Shown piece after piece: positions 31,508 to 41,371 of a DNA stretch of 64,000 bases (its first letter is position 1; each line of letters opens with the position of its first letter). Origin of the DNA: an uncultured Paracoccaceae bacterium (GTDB lineage Bacteria; Bacteroidota; Bacteroidia; Flavobacteriales; Flavobacteriaceae); contig CALSPC010000007.1 of assembly GCA_943788135.1 (NCBI GenBank), positions 186,001 through 250,000 of the forward strand, given 5' to 3'. The position numbers and the translations under genes are program-made. The notes below the pieces were generated by a model that was not told where the DNA came from, did no database searches, and saw only the letters and a program-made list of their open reading frames with translations.

Positions 31508-32907
31508 TTGTTAAATCCAAATTAAAACAAACAACGATTTCTAAAAAAGTATCCTTAAAAGGCGTAGGCCTTCATACGGGATTAGATGTTGAAATTAATT
31601 TTCTTCCCGCTGAAATTAATAATGGCTATTCCTTTAGAAGAGTAGATCTTGAAGGCATGCCTATACTTAATGCCGATGCTAATCTAGTGACAAATACACA
31701 ACGTGGTACTTGTTTGGAAAAAAATGGCGTTATTATTCAAACCTGTGAGCATGTTCTTGCTGCACTTGTAGGTTTAGAAATTGATAATGTTATTATCGAA
31801 CTAAACACGTCTGAGCCTCCGATAATGGATGGGTCATCTAAGTATTTTGTAGAAGCCTTAGAACGTGCAGGTAAAGAAGAACAAGATGCATTTAGAGAGA
31901 TATTTGTGGTCAAAGATGTCATTTCATACACTGATGAACAAAGTGGTAGTGAAATCACAATTATTCCATCAGATGAATACCAAATTACGACTATGGTCGA
32001 TTTTGGAACCAAAGTGCTAGGTACTCAAAATGCAACCCTACAACACTTATCAAATTTTAAAGAAGAAATTTCAGATTCTAGAACATTTAGCTTTCTTCAT
32101 GAACTAGAAATGCTTTTAGAACACGGATTAATCAAAGGTGGTGATTTGAATAATGCGATTGTTTATGTAGATAAACCTATTTCTAAAGCTACCATGGAGC
32201 GTCTAAAAGTAGCTTTTAATAAGGATTCTATATCGGTTAAACCCAATGGTATTTTAGACAATTTAACATTACATTATCCAAATGAAGCTGCGCGACACAA
32301 ACTCTTAGATGTCATAGGAGATTTGTCATTAATTGGGACACGTATTCAAGGCAAAGTTATTGCAAATAAACCAGGGCATTTTGTCAACACTCAATTTGCA
32401 AAAAAAATTGCGAAAATCATTAAAATGGAACGCCGAAATAAGGTTCCTAATATCGATTTAAATCAACCCCCATTGATGGACGTTAATGCCATTATGGATA
32501 TGTTACCACATCGACCGCCATTTTTATTTTTAGACAAGGTCTATGAATTATCACCAAGTCATGTGATTGGATCAAAGAATGTCACCATGAACGAATCGTT
32601 TTTTGTAGGACATTTTCCAGGAGCACCAGTAATGCCGGGGGTTCTAATTGTGGAAGCAATGGCTCAAACGGGTGGTATATTGGTTTTAAATACCGTTCCT
32701 GATCCAGAAAATTACCTTACTTTTTTCATGAAAATGGATAAAGTAAAATTCAAACAGAAAGTAGTGCCAGGAGATACGCTTATATTTACATGTTCATTGA
32801 TATCTCCTATTAGAAGAGGAATTTGTCACATGCAGGGCTATGCTTATGCCAATGGTAAATTATGCGCTGAAGCAGAATTAATGGCACAAATATCTAAAGT
32901 TAAATAA
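31504..32907 (+). CDS. lpxC/fabZ: Bifunctional LpxC / FabZ
   Basis: LpxC motifs (VGLHTGLDVEINFLPA, TCEHVLAALVGLEIDNVIIE, HKLLDVIGDLSLIG) fused to FabZ (IMDMLPHRPPFLFLDKV, GHFPGAPVMPGVLIVEAMAQTGG). Confidence 0.96.
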   Translation: MIVKSKLKQTTISKKVSLKGVGLHTGLDVEINFLPAEINNGYSFRRVDLEGMPILNADANLVTNTQRGTCLEKNGVIIQTCEHVLAALVGLEIDNVIIELNTSEPPIMDGSSKYFVEALERAGKEEQDAFREIFVVKDVISYTDEQSGSEITIIPSDEYQITTMVDFGTKVLGTQNATLQHLSNFKEEISDSRTFSFLHELEMLLEHGLIKGGDLNNAIVYVDKPISKATMERLKVAFNKDSISVKPNGILDNLTLHYPNEAARHKLLDVIGDLSLIGTRIQGKVIANKPGHFVNTQFAKKIAKIIKMERRNKVPNIDLNQPPLMDVNAIMDMLPHRPPFLFLDKVYELSPSHVIGSKNVTMNESFFVGHFPGAPVMPGVLIVEAMAQTGGILVLNTVPDPENYLTFFMKMDKVKFKQKVVPGDTLIFTCSLISPIRRGICHMQGYAYANGKLCAEAELMAQISKVK

Positions 32908-32933
32908 ATCTACTTATAAAATAATTTTACAAC

Positions 32934-33719
32934 ATGAATCAACCGTTAGCATATGTTCATCCTGGAGCCAAAATCGCTAAAAATGTGGTCATAGAGCCCT
33001 TTACAACTATTAATAATAATGTCGTTATTGGAGAAGGAACTTGGATTGGTTCAAACGTTACCATAATGGAGGGGGCACGAATCGGAAAAAATTGTAATAT
33101 TTTTCCAGGTTCTGTGATCTCAGCTATGCCTCAAGATCTTAAATATGACGATGAAGATACTACTGTTGAAATCGGGAATAATGTAACCATAAGAGAATGC
33201 GTTACAATTAACCGTGGCACAACAGATAAAATGAAAACAGTTATTGGAGACAACTGTTTGATTATGGCCTATTGTCATATTGCACACGATTGTATTGTAG
33301 GAAAAAATTGTATTTTTTCAAACAACAGTACATTAGCTGGGCACACTATGGTTGGGGATTATGTGGTATTGGCAGGAATGACTGCGGTACATCAATTTTG
33401 TTCTATTGGAAACCATGCCTTTGTCACTGGAGGATCATTGGTTCGTAAAGATGTCCCTCCGTATGTAAAGGCTGCAAGAGAGCCCTTATCTTATGTTGGA
33501 ATAAACTCTGTAGGGTTAAGACGTCGCGGGTTTACGTCCGAGAAAATTAAAGAAATTCAAAATATATATAGATTACTTTATCAAAAAAATTATAATAACT
33601 CACAAGCTTCTGAAATCATTGAGGCTGAGATGGTGGCAACTCCTGAGCGTGATGAAATTTTACAATTCATCAAAAACTCTCATCGTGGTATCATGAAAGG
33701 TTATTTTAAATCAAACTAA
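32934..33719 (+). CDS. lpxA: Acyl-ACP--UDP-N-acetylglucosamine O-acyltransferase
   Basis: Hexapeptide repeats, VTINRGT, MAYCHIAHDCIVG, FVTGGSLVRKDVPPYVKAAREPLSYVGINSVGLRRRGF. Confidence 0.95.
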   Translation: MNQPLAYVHPGAKIAKNVVIEPFTTINNNVVIGEGTWIGSNVTIMEGARIGKNCNIFPGSVISAMPQDLKYDDEDTTVEIGNNVTIRECVTINRGTTDKMKTVIGDNCLIMAYCHIAHDCIVGKNCIFSNNSTLAGHTMVGDYVVLAGMTAVHQFCSIGNHAFVTGGSLVRKDVPPYVKAAREPLSYVGINSVGLRRRGFTSEKIKEIQNIYRLLYQKNYNNSQASEIIEAEMVATPERDEILQFIKNSHRGIMKGYFKSN

Positions 33720-33725
33720 AAACAT

Positions 33726-34292
33726 ATGGCAAGTACATCAGACATTAGAAACGGATTATGCATACGATATAATCACGATATTTTTAAAATCATTGAATTC
33801 TTACATGTTAAACCTGGAAAAGGCCCAGCTTTTGTAAGAACTAAAATGAAAAGTGTCACTAACGGTAAAGTCATCGATAATACATTTTCGGCAGGACATA
33901 AAATTGAAGAAGTACGAGTTGAAACCCATAAATTTCAATATTTATATAATGATGGAGACACCTTTCATTTCATGAATACTGCAGATTATTCTCAAATCGA
34001 ACTACAAAAAGCAGCCTTGGATAATCCCGATTTGATGAAAGAAGGTGAAGTTGTAACTGTGCTGATCAATACAGAAGATAATTCACCACTTTCTGTAGAT
34101 TTACCAGCAAGTGTGGTTCTGGAAGTTATTTCTACTGAGCCAGGGATTAAAGGCAATACCGCAACCAATGCAACGAAGCCGGCTACGGTAGAAACAGGAG
34201 CAACTGTAATGGTTCCATTGTTTATCAATGAAGGCGATAAAATTAAAGTAGAAACAGCCAAAGGATCCTATAAAGAACGTATCAAAGAATAA
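33726..34292 (+). CDS. efp: Elongation factor P
   Basis: FLHVKPGKGPAFVRTKMKSVTNGKVIDNTF; EF-P C-terminal domain. Confidence 0.97.
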   Translation: MASTSDIRNGLCIRYNHDIFKIIEFLHVKPGKGPAFVRTKMKSVTNGKVIDNTFSAGHKIEEVRVETHKFQYLYNDGDTFHFMNTADYSQIELQKAALDNPDLMKEGEVVTVLINTEDNSPLSVDLPASVVLEVISTEPGIKGNTATNATKPATVETGATVMVPLFINEGDKIKVETAKGSYKERIKE

Positions 34293-34293
34293 T

Positions 34294-35232
34294 ATGAAAT
34301 TTATTCAGCCGCATACTTTAGAAACAATTGCAGCATTGATTGATTGTGAGTATGTCGGAGATCCTGATTTTGAAGTATTGGGCATGAACGAAATTCACGT
34401 TGTTACTCCTGGTGATATTGTATTTGTAGACCATCCTAAATATTATGATAAAGCGCTAGCTTCAAACGCGACCGTCGTTCTAATCAATAAAAAAGTAGAC
34501 TGTCCAAAAGGAAAAGCGTTACTCATTTCTGATGATCCTTTTAGAGATTTCAACATATTAACCTCACATTTCAAGCCATTTCAAGCGTCTGATAAATCAA
34601 TTTCCAAATCGGCATTGATAGGAGTAGGGACTCAAATTCAACCCAATTGTTTTATTGGACATAACGTAGTAATTGGAGAAAATTCATTAATCCACGCCAA
34701 TGTGAGTATTTTTGATGATACCATTATTGGGGATAATGTTGTGATTCAATCGGGTACAGTTTTAGGTGGGAATGCCTTTTATTATAAAAAACGTCCAGAA
34801 GGTTATGACCAATTAAAATCTAGTGGGCGTGTCGTCATCGAAAATAACGTGCATATTGGAGCGTCATGTACTATTGATCGTGGCGTGACAGGAGATACTA
34901 CTATTGGAGCAGGCTCTAAATTAGACAATCTTATTCAAGTTGGTCACGACACACGCATTGGAAAAAACTGCCTTATCGCTTCTCAAGCTGGCATTGCCGG
35001 GTGTTGTATTATAGAAGATGATGTTACAATTTGGGGACAAGTGGGGACTAATAGCGGAATTACCATCGGTTCCAAAGCGGTTATATTGGGTCAAACTGGG
35101 GTAACAAAATCTATTGAAGGTGGAAAAACCTACTTTGGCACTCCCATAGAAGAATCGCGTTCTAAGCTTAAAGAACTGGCTTTACTACGAAAATTGCCTG
35201 AAATAATTGAAAAATTAAAGGGAGACAAATAG
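34294..35232 (+). CDS. Second LpxD-like hexapeptide acyltransferase
   Basis: LpxD-like N-terminal domain and beta-helix; IENNVHIGASCTIDRGVTGDTTIGAGSKLDNLIQVGHDTRIG. Confidence 0.88.
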   Translation: MKFIQPHTLETIAALIDCEYVGDPDFEVLGMNEIHVVTPGDIVFVDHPKYYDKALASNATVVLINKKVDCPKGKALLISDDPFRDFNILTSHFKPFQASDKSISKSALIGVGTQIQPNCFIGHNVVIGENSLIHANVSIFDDTIIGDNVVIQSGTVLGGNAFYYKKRPEGYDQLKSSGRVVIENNVHIGASCTIDRGVTGDTTIGAGSKLDNLIQVGHDTRIGKNCLIASQAGIAGCCIIEDDVTIWGQVGTNSGITIGSKAVILGQTGVTKSIEGGKTYFGTPIEESRSKLKELALLRKLPEIIEKLKGDK

Positions 35233-35471
35233 TAGTTTAGTCTTTTAATTCTACACTATATAGCTTTAATTAAATGTTACTACATTCTTGTAGTTAACTC
35301 ACTGTATTTTTATGTAAAATTATTTTTTTCAATACGTTCAACTACTAATTTAATTCAATGTTTAATTACAATAAAGTATATAAACAATATTAAACTTTAT
35401 TATATAAAAATTTTGTTGTTTAATTAATATAAATTTCTACTTTTACATATAATAACCCCAAATTATTTATC

Positions 35472-36206
35472 ATGAAAAAAATAACATTATTCTATTATGC
35501 ATTATTTTCTATTTGTTTAGTAAGTGCACAAAATTTACTTATTGTCAAGTCTGGAGACTTTTATGGAATCCTAAACAACGATGGCGTCATCGTCTTACCC
35601 CCAACATATCATTCAATAGAAAATTTTGGAGCTATTAAATCTGGTTGGGCTAAAGTAGAATTAGACGGCAAATACGGATTTATTAATACTGACGGTGAGA
35701 TAGTTGTAGATGTAAAATACGACGAATTAGGATATTTTGGAGACTATCACAAAAACTTATTGAAAATAAAGAAGGATGGCGGCTTTGGCTTTATTGATAA
35801 ATCTGGTAGCATTGTGACTCAAACAGTTTACGATTCTATTGGGATGTATGGAAATTACCACAAAAATTGGGCTCTAGTAAAACTCAATCAATTAAATGGA
35901 TTTATAGATACTTCTGGAAAAGAAGTTATTAAGCCAGTGTATGACTTAATTGAAAAATTTGACATCATTAAAAAGGGCTGGGCTAGAATTTCTGAAAATG
36001 GAAAATATGGTTTTATTTCGAGAGAAGGAAGAGTAGTGGTAACGCCAAAATACTTATCGGTTGATGCTTTTGATGTCTACAGAAAAGGATGGGCAAAAAT
36101 TGGTTTAGAAAATAATAAGTTTGGATTTATCAACTCAGACGGCAAAGAAGTTGTACCCCCAATATACGATGATGTCGAGTTATTTAAGGAAACTAAAAAT
36201 TTATAA
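35472..36206 (+). CDS. Secreted WG-repeat protein
   Basis: Signal peptide and repeated GWAKVELDGKYGFINTDGEIVV / KGWARISENGKYGFISREGRVVV units. Confidence 0.85.
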   Translation: MKKITLFYYALFSICLVSAQNLLIVKSGDFYGILNNDGVIVLPPTYHSIENFGAIKSGWAKVELDGKYGFINTDGEIVVDVKYDELGYFGDYHKNLLKIKKDGGFGFIDKSGSIVTQTVYDSIGMYGNYHKNWALVKLNQLNGFIDTSGKEVIKPVYDLIEKFDIIKKGWARISENGKYGFISREGRVVVTPKYLSVDAFDVYRKGWAKIGLENNKFGFINSDGKEVVPPIYDDVELFKETKNL

Positions 36207-36424
36207 ACTTAAGAATTTTAATTATTTGTTCTCGAAATACTTCATTATTATTTTGGCTGTATTTTTAGGATAAAAGTCCCAAGCTCTAATGTCGTAATGT
36301 CATTCATTTATAACTTAATTTTTACAGTTACAATTTTGTTTAAAAAAAAATTAAATAAACAAAAATAAATAGCAAACAAAAAATTACATTTGCAGCAGTA
36401 AAAAATTAATCAAAATAAAACTAC

Positions 36425-37297
36425 ATGAGTGTTTTAGTAAATAAAGATTCAAAAATAATAGTTCAGGGATTTACAGGAAGTGAAGGTACATTCCATGCCT
36501 CTCAAATGATTGACTACGGTACTAATGTTGTAGGCGGAGTAACTCCTGGAAAAGGAGGGCAGACACATTTAGATAAACCTGTTTTCAACACTGTACAAGA
36601 AGCAGTAGCACAAGTTGGTGCAGATACAACTATCATTTTTGTACCGCCGGCATTTGCAGCCGATGCCATTATGGAAGCAGCTGATGCAGGAATTAAAGTT
36701 ATTATTACAATTACAGAAGGTATTCCTGTAGCAGATATGATTAAAGCCTCTAATTATATTAGTGATAAAAACTGCCGATTGGTAGGTCCAAATTGTCCTG
36801 GAGTCATCACGCCTGGAGAAGCTAAAGTAGGTATCATGCCTGGATTTGTTTTCAAAAAAGGAACTGTCGGCGTTGTTTCTAAATCAGGAACATTAACATA
36901 CGAAGCCGCGGATCAAGTCGTAAAGCAAGGTCTTGGTATTACTACAGCCATTGGAATTGGTGGAGACCCAATCATTGGGACAACAACAAAAGAAGCTTTA
37001 GAAATGCTAATCAATGATTCTGAAACTGAATGTGTGGTGATGATAGGAGAAATAGGAGGGCAGCTTGAAGGCGATGCTGCAAAGTGGTATAAAGAGAGTG
37101 GCAGTAAAAAACCTGTTGTTGGATTTATTGCTGGTGAAACAGCTCCTGCAGGACGTACAATGGGACATGCTGGTGCAATTGTAGGCGGAAGCGATGATAC
37201 TGCTCAAGCTAAAAAACAAATTATGAGAGAATGTGGTATCCACGTTGTAGAATCTCCTGCTGAAATTGGTAAAAAAGTAGCTCAAGTATTGGCGTAA
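36425..37297 (+). CDS. sucD: Succinate--CoA ligase alpha subunit
   Basis: IIVQGFTGSEGTFHASQMI, GPNCPGVITPGEAKVGIMPG, GTMGHAG-type GRTMGHAGAIVGG active site. Confidence 0.97.
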   Translation: MSVLVNKDSKIIVQGFTGSEGTFHASQMIDYGTNVVGGVTPGKGGQTHLDKPVFNTVQEAVAQVGADTTIIFVPPAFAADAIMEAADAGIKVIITITEGIPVADMIKASNYISDKNCRLVGPNCPGVITPGEAKVGIMPGFVFKKGTVGVVSKSGTLTYEAADQVVKQGLGITTAIGIGGDPIIGTTTKEALEMLINDSETECVVMIGEIGGQLEGDAAKWYKESGSKKPVVGFIAGETAPAGRTMGHAGAIVGGSDDTAQAKKQIMRECGIHVVESPAEIGKKVAQVLA

Positions 37298-37322
37298 AAC
37301 ACAATTTTAAACTAAACTATAT

Positions 37323-37352
37323 AACCTCCTATTAACTATAGGAGGTTTTTTT
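37323..37352 (+). terminator. Intrinsic terminator after sucD
   Basis: aacctcctat-taact-ataggaggtt plus T tract. Confidence 0.85.
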
Positions 37353-37474
37353 ATTGTAAATTTTTAGAATCGAATTACTGCCGAAGTTAAATAAGTAATT
37401 ACAAAACAGTTTTAAAAGAATTTATTTGAAAGCATTTTACTATCTTTGAGGCATTAATTTTTACCCTTAGAAAC

Positions 37475-38221
37475 ATGAAATTATTAGAAGGAAAAACAGC
37501 AATTATTACAGGTGCTAGTCGTGGCATAGGAAAAGGTATAGCTACCGTTTTTGCACAACATGGCGCAAATGTAGCATTTACATTTAGTGCTTCTGTAGAA
37601 GCTGCAAAAGCACTTGAAACAGAACTTCAAGCTTTTGGAACAACGGTAAAAGGCTACCAAAGTAATGCAGCTAATTTTGACGAAGCCCAACAACTTGCAA
37701 CTGATGTTCTCGCCGATTTTGGTGGTATTGACATCCTTATAAATAATGCAGGAATTACCAAAGACAATTTGCTCATGCGAATGGGAGAAGACGATTTTGA
37801 CAAAGTAATTGAAGTTAATCTAAAATCTGTTTTTAACATGACCAAAGCTGTACAACGAACAATGTTAAAACAACGAAAAGGCTCAATTATCAACATGAGT
37901 TCTGTAGTTGGCGTGAAAGGAAATGCTGGACAAACCAATTATGCAGCTTCAAAAGCGGGAATTATTGGGTTTTCTAAATCTGTAGCTTTAGAGTTAGGGT
38001 CTAGAAACATTAGAAGTAATGTTATTGCACCAGGGTTTATAGAAACTGAAATGACTGCAAAATTAGATGAAGCTACAGTTGCAGGGTGGCGTGCAGGAAT
38101 CCCATTGAAACGTGGCGGTTCACCAGAAGATATTGCCAACGCTTGTGTGTTTTTGGCAAGTGATTTATCGGCCTACATTACCGGACAAACCATTAATGTC
38201 GATGGTGGGATGCTAACTTAA
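37475..38221 (+). CDS. fabG: 3-oxoacyl-ACP reductase
   Basis: IITGASRGIGKGIA, NNAGITKDNLLMRMGEDDF, YAASKAGIIGFSKSVALEL. Confidence 0.95.
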   Translation: MKLLEGKTAIITGASRGIGKGIATVFAQHGANVAFTFSASVEAAKALETELQAFGTTVKGYQSNAANFDEAQQLATDVLADFGGIDILINNAGITKDNLLMRMGEDDFDKVIEVNLKSVFNMTKAVQRTMLKQRKGSIINMSSVVGVKGNAGQTNYAASKAGIIGFSKSVALELGSRNIRSNVIAPGFIETEMTAKLDEATVAGWRAGIPLKRGGSPEDIANACVFLASDLSAYITGQTINVDGGMLT

Positions 38222-38261
38222 TATGTCCTCTAACAAATAGCTGTTCTCAGCGTTTCTTATT

Positions 38262-40294
38262 ATGATGTCCTCATTAACAATTTTTTATATCATAGGATCT
38301 GGAATTTTAGCGCTTTTTATAGCGTTTTTCAGTATATATATAAAACGAAACGCGACCGATTACATTGGAGTTTAGCAGGCTTTAGGTTTATAACACTCTT
38401 TACTCTATTCCTTTTAATTATCAATCCTAGATTTGAAAAAACTACTAGTACTGTTGTAAAACCAGTACTTGCTATAATGGCTGATAACTCACAATCTATT
38501 AGTTATTTAAAGAAGGATAGTATAGCCGCGTTGACTGTTAAAACGATTTTAGAAAACGATGCTCTAAACGCGAAGTATGATGTACAATTGTATCGCTTTG
38601 GAAGTCAAATTGACCAAAATCCTTTACTATCTTTTGAGGATGCTCAAACCAATATTACAAAAAACATTCAAGACTTTGAATCTATTTATGACACACAACT
38701 CGCCCCTGTTGTTCTTATTACTGATGGCAATCAGACCTTTGGCACTGATTATCAATTTGCGTCTAAACAATTTAAACAAGTTGTATTCCCTCTAATTTTA
38801 GGCGATAGTATTTATCAATCCGACTTGAAAATACAAACCATTAATGTCAATTCCTACACAAGTTTAAATTCTAAATTTCCAGTTGAAATTATCGCTTCAT
38901 ATTCTGGAACTAGTGCAGTAGAATCGAAACTCGAAATTCGTTCTGGAAAGCGATTAGTTTATCAAGAAAAGGTTCAATTTTCAGCCGAAAAAAATTCAAT
39001 AATCCGAACACCAATGCTTAAGTCCTCAAAAGTAGGTGTGCAACAGTACGATGTTAGTTTAACGCCAATTAAGAACGAAAAAAATACGGCTAACAATCTG
39101 AAATCCTTTGCAATTGAAACAATCGATGAGTACACCAAAATTGCGTTAGTTAGCGCCATTACACATCCCGACTTAGGGGCTTTAAAAGGGGCGATAGAAA
39201 CAAATAAACAGCGGCTCGTTAGTCTTTATTCTCCTAAAGCATATTTAGAAAGTGAGGCATTGTATGGACTTGTGATATTATATCAACCTAATCAAGAATT
39301 TAATGCAATTTTTAAACGTATCGAGAACAAAAAATTAAATTCTTTTATTATAGGCGGTACACAAACGCAATGGGGATATCTCAATTCAATTCAATCTAAT
39401 TTTAATCAGGAAGTAACGGGGCAAAATGAGGAGTATCAAGGTATGATTAATTCAAGTTTTAATAATTTTTCGATTTCTGATTTTTCATTTAAAGGCTATC
39501 CTCCATTAGCTTCAGAATTTGGAAGTACTGCTATAAACGTGCCGCATGAAACTTTAGTATTTAAATCCATAAATGGGACCGCAACACAGCAGCCCTTGTG
39601 GTTTACTTATGATTATAATTTAGGACGGTCAGCAGTTCTTTTAGCTGAAAATTTATGGAAATGGCGAATGCACTCCTATCGGGAACATCAAAACTTTGAG
39701 ACATTTGATGCATTTATATCAAAATTGATTCAATATTTAACTCTTAAAAATCAAAATAAGCAACTCTTAGTACATTACGAGCCTATTTATGATGGAAGTC
39801 AGCCTTTAGAAATCAAAGCTCAATTTTTTAATAAAAATTATGAGCCCACTTCAAATGAAACTATACGAGTTTCATTTAAAAACAAACTATCTGATGATCG
39901 ATTTGAATTTCCAATGATTGCTAATGCTAACGGTTATCGTTTAAACCTAAACACACTGGAGCCTGGAAGCTATTCTTTTGAAGTCAAGGTCAATGGTGGA
40001 ACACATCGTACAATAGGGGAGTTAGATATTTTGAATTTTAACATCGAACATCAATTTATAAATGCTAATACTTCACATCTAGAACAACTCGCATATAACA
40101 CTAATGGAACAGCTTATTTTGACACACAACTTGAAGATCTAATATTAACATTAATTTCTGATAATCGATTTTCAAGTATTCAAAAAATCATAAAAAAAAC
40201 TGTACCTTTGATTGCTCTAAAACTAGGCTTGTTAGTACTATTAATTAGTTTGGCAATCGAATGGTTTATCAGAAAATACAACGGATTTATTTAA
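38262..40294 (+). pseudogene. VWA-like large membrane protein interrupted by a frameshift at a (TA)5 run; downstream ORF 38477..40294
   Basis: Frame 1 from 38262: MMSSLTIFYIIGSGILALFIAFFSIYIKRNATDYIGV*. The other frame continues YKTKRDRLHWSLAGFRFITLFTLFLLIINPRFEKTTSTVVKPVLAIMADNSQSISYL.. without interruption to 40294. Confidence 0.8.
38333..38342 (+). repeat. (TA)5 dinucleotide run at the frameshift
   Basis: cagTATATATATAaaacg; removing one TA unit or adding 1 nt joins the two frames. Confidence 0.8.
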
Positions 40295-40313
40295 TAATTT
40301 AAAAAAGAACAAA

Positions 40314-41126
40314 ATGCAAAACTTTCCTAAAATCGGATTACCCGTTATTTTTATAATTGGTGCACTAATTATTTTAATATCAAAAACAGCTGTAACGATC
40401 GGACCAGGTGAAGGCGGAGTCTTATTTGAGCGCTTTGGTGACGGTATCAATACGGACAAAACCTACGGAGAAGGCTTTCAAATTGTAGCCCCTTGGAATA
40501 GCATGTTAATTCATAAAGTGAGACAACAGTCTATTTCAGATGAAATGAACGTTTTATCTGTAAACGGACTAGAAGTTAAAGTCAATGGTACAATATGGTA
40601 TGAGCCAGAATTTGAGAATCTTGGAAAACTTATTAAAACTAAAGGAGAAGATTATGAAAACGAACTTTTAGGCCCAGCAGTCAATGCTGCAGCAAGAAGT
40701 GTCGTAGGCCGTTATACGCCAGAACAATTATATTCTAGTAAACGTGATGTAATCGAGCAAGAGATCCTTGATGAAGTTATAAATTTATTAGATGGTCAGT
40801 TCCTCAATGTGAAACGTGTTCTTGTAGAAGATGTTAAACTTCCAAATACAATTAAAAATGCAATTGAGAGCAAATTAAAGCAAGAGCAAGAATCATTGGA
40901 ATATGAATTTAGATTAGTAACTGCTGATAAAGAAGCGCAGAAAGTACGTATTGAAGCTCAAGGTAAAGCTGATGCCAACAAAATTTTAAGTGCATCCCTT
41001 AACGACAGAATCCTTCAAGACAAAGGGATTGAAGCTACAGTAAAATTATCTGAATCTCCTAATAGCAAGGTGATTGTTATTGGCTCTGGAAAAGATGGAT
41101 TACCAATTATATTAGGGAACCAATAA
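40314..41126 (+). CDS. Prohibitin/SPFH-domain protein
   Basis: N-terminal TM, GPGEGGVLFERFGDGI, AARSVVGRYTPEQLYSSKRDVIEQEI, C-terminal coiled coil. Confidence 0.92.
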   Translation: MQNFPKIGLPVIFIIGALIILISKTAVTIGPGEGGVLFERFGDGINTDKTYGEGFQIVAPWNSMLIHKVRQQSISDEMNVLSVNGLEVKVNGTIWYEPEFENLGKLIKTKGEDYENELLGPAVNAAARSVVGRYTPEQLYSSKRDVIEQEILDEVINLLDGQFLNVKRVLVEDVKLPNTIKNAIESKLKQEQESLEYEFRLVTADKEAQKVRIEAQGKADANKILSASLNDRILQDKGIEATVKLSESPNSKVIVIGSGKDGLPIILGNQ

Positions 41127-41231
41127 ATATTAGTTAGCATTTTAAGTGCTATTTTAAGAAATCAATAATTTTTAAAAATAAGTTAGGTTTACACTATTTA
41201 TTTTTTGAATATTTGCAATTAATATTTTACA

Positions 41232-41288
41232 ATGAAAACAAACATAGTTATCCATCATCATTCATTAACTGGCTGTCAAGCGAGGTAA
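41232..41288 (+). CDS. his operon leader peptide MKTNIVIHHHSLTGCQAR
   Basis: 18-codon ORF with three consecutive His codons (CAT CAT CAT, 41253-41261), upstream of a terminator and hisG; absent from the supplied ORF track. Confidence 0.85.
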   Translation: MKTNIVIHHHSLTGCQAR

Positions 41289-41320
41289 TCTTATGTAGGA
41301 TACTATTTTAACTATATACG

Positions 41321-41353
41321 GACCCGTTTGAGCAATCAAGCGGGTCTTTTTTT
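41321..41353 (+). terminator. his attenuator terminator
   Basis: GACCCGTTTGA-GCAA-TCAAGCGGGTC 11-bp stem (one G-U), GCAA tetraloop, then TTTTTTT, 18 nt before the hisG ATG. Confidence 0.9.
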
Positions 41354-41371
41354 ATACTAAATCAAATACGA

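Noticed and set aside
30800-35200. Repeated short GTTATTGGAGA-like DNA motifs
   Set aside because: They encode hexapeptide repeats of LpxA/LpxD beta-helices, not independent DNA repeats.
35275-35300. Imperfect inverted repeat GTTACTACAttctTGTAGTTAAC
   Set aside because: Bulged short stem with no T-tract and no clear regulatory placement; insufficient evidence.
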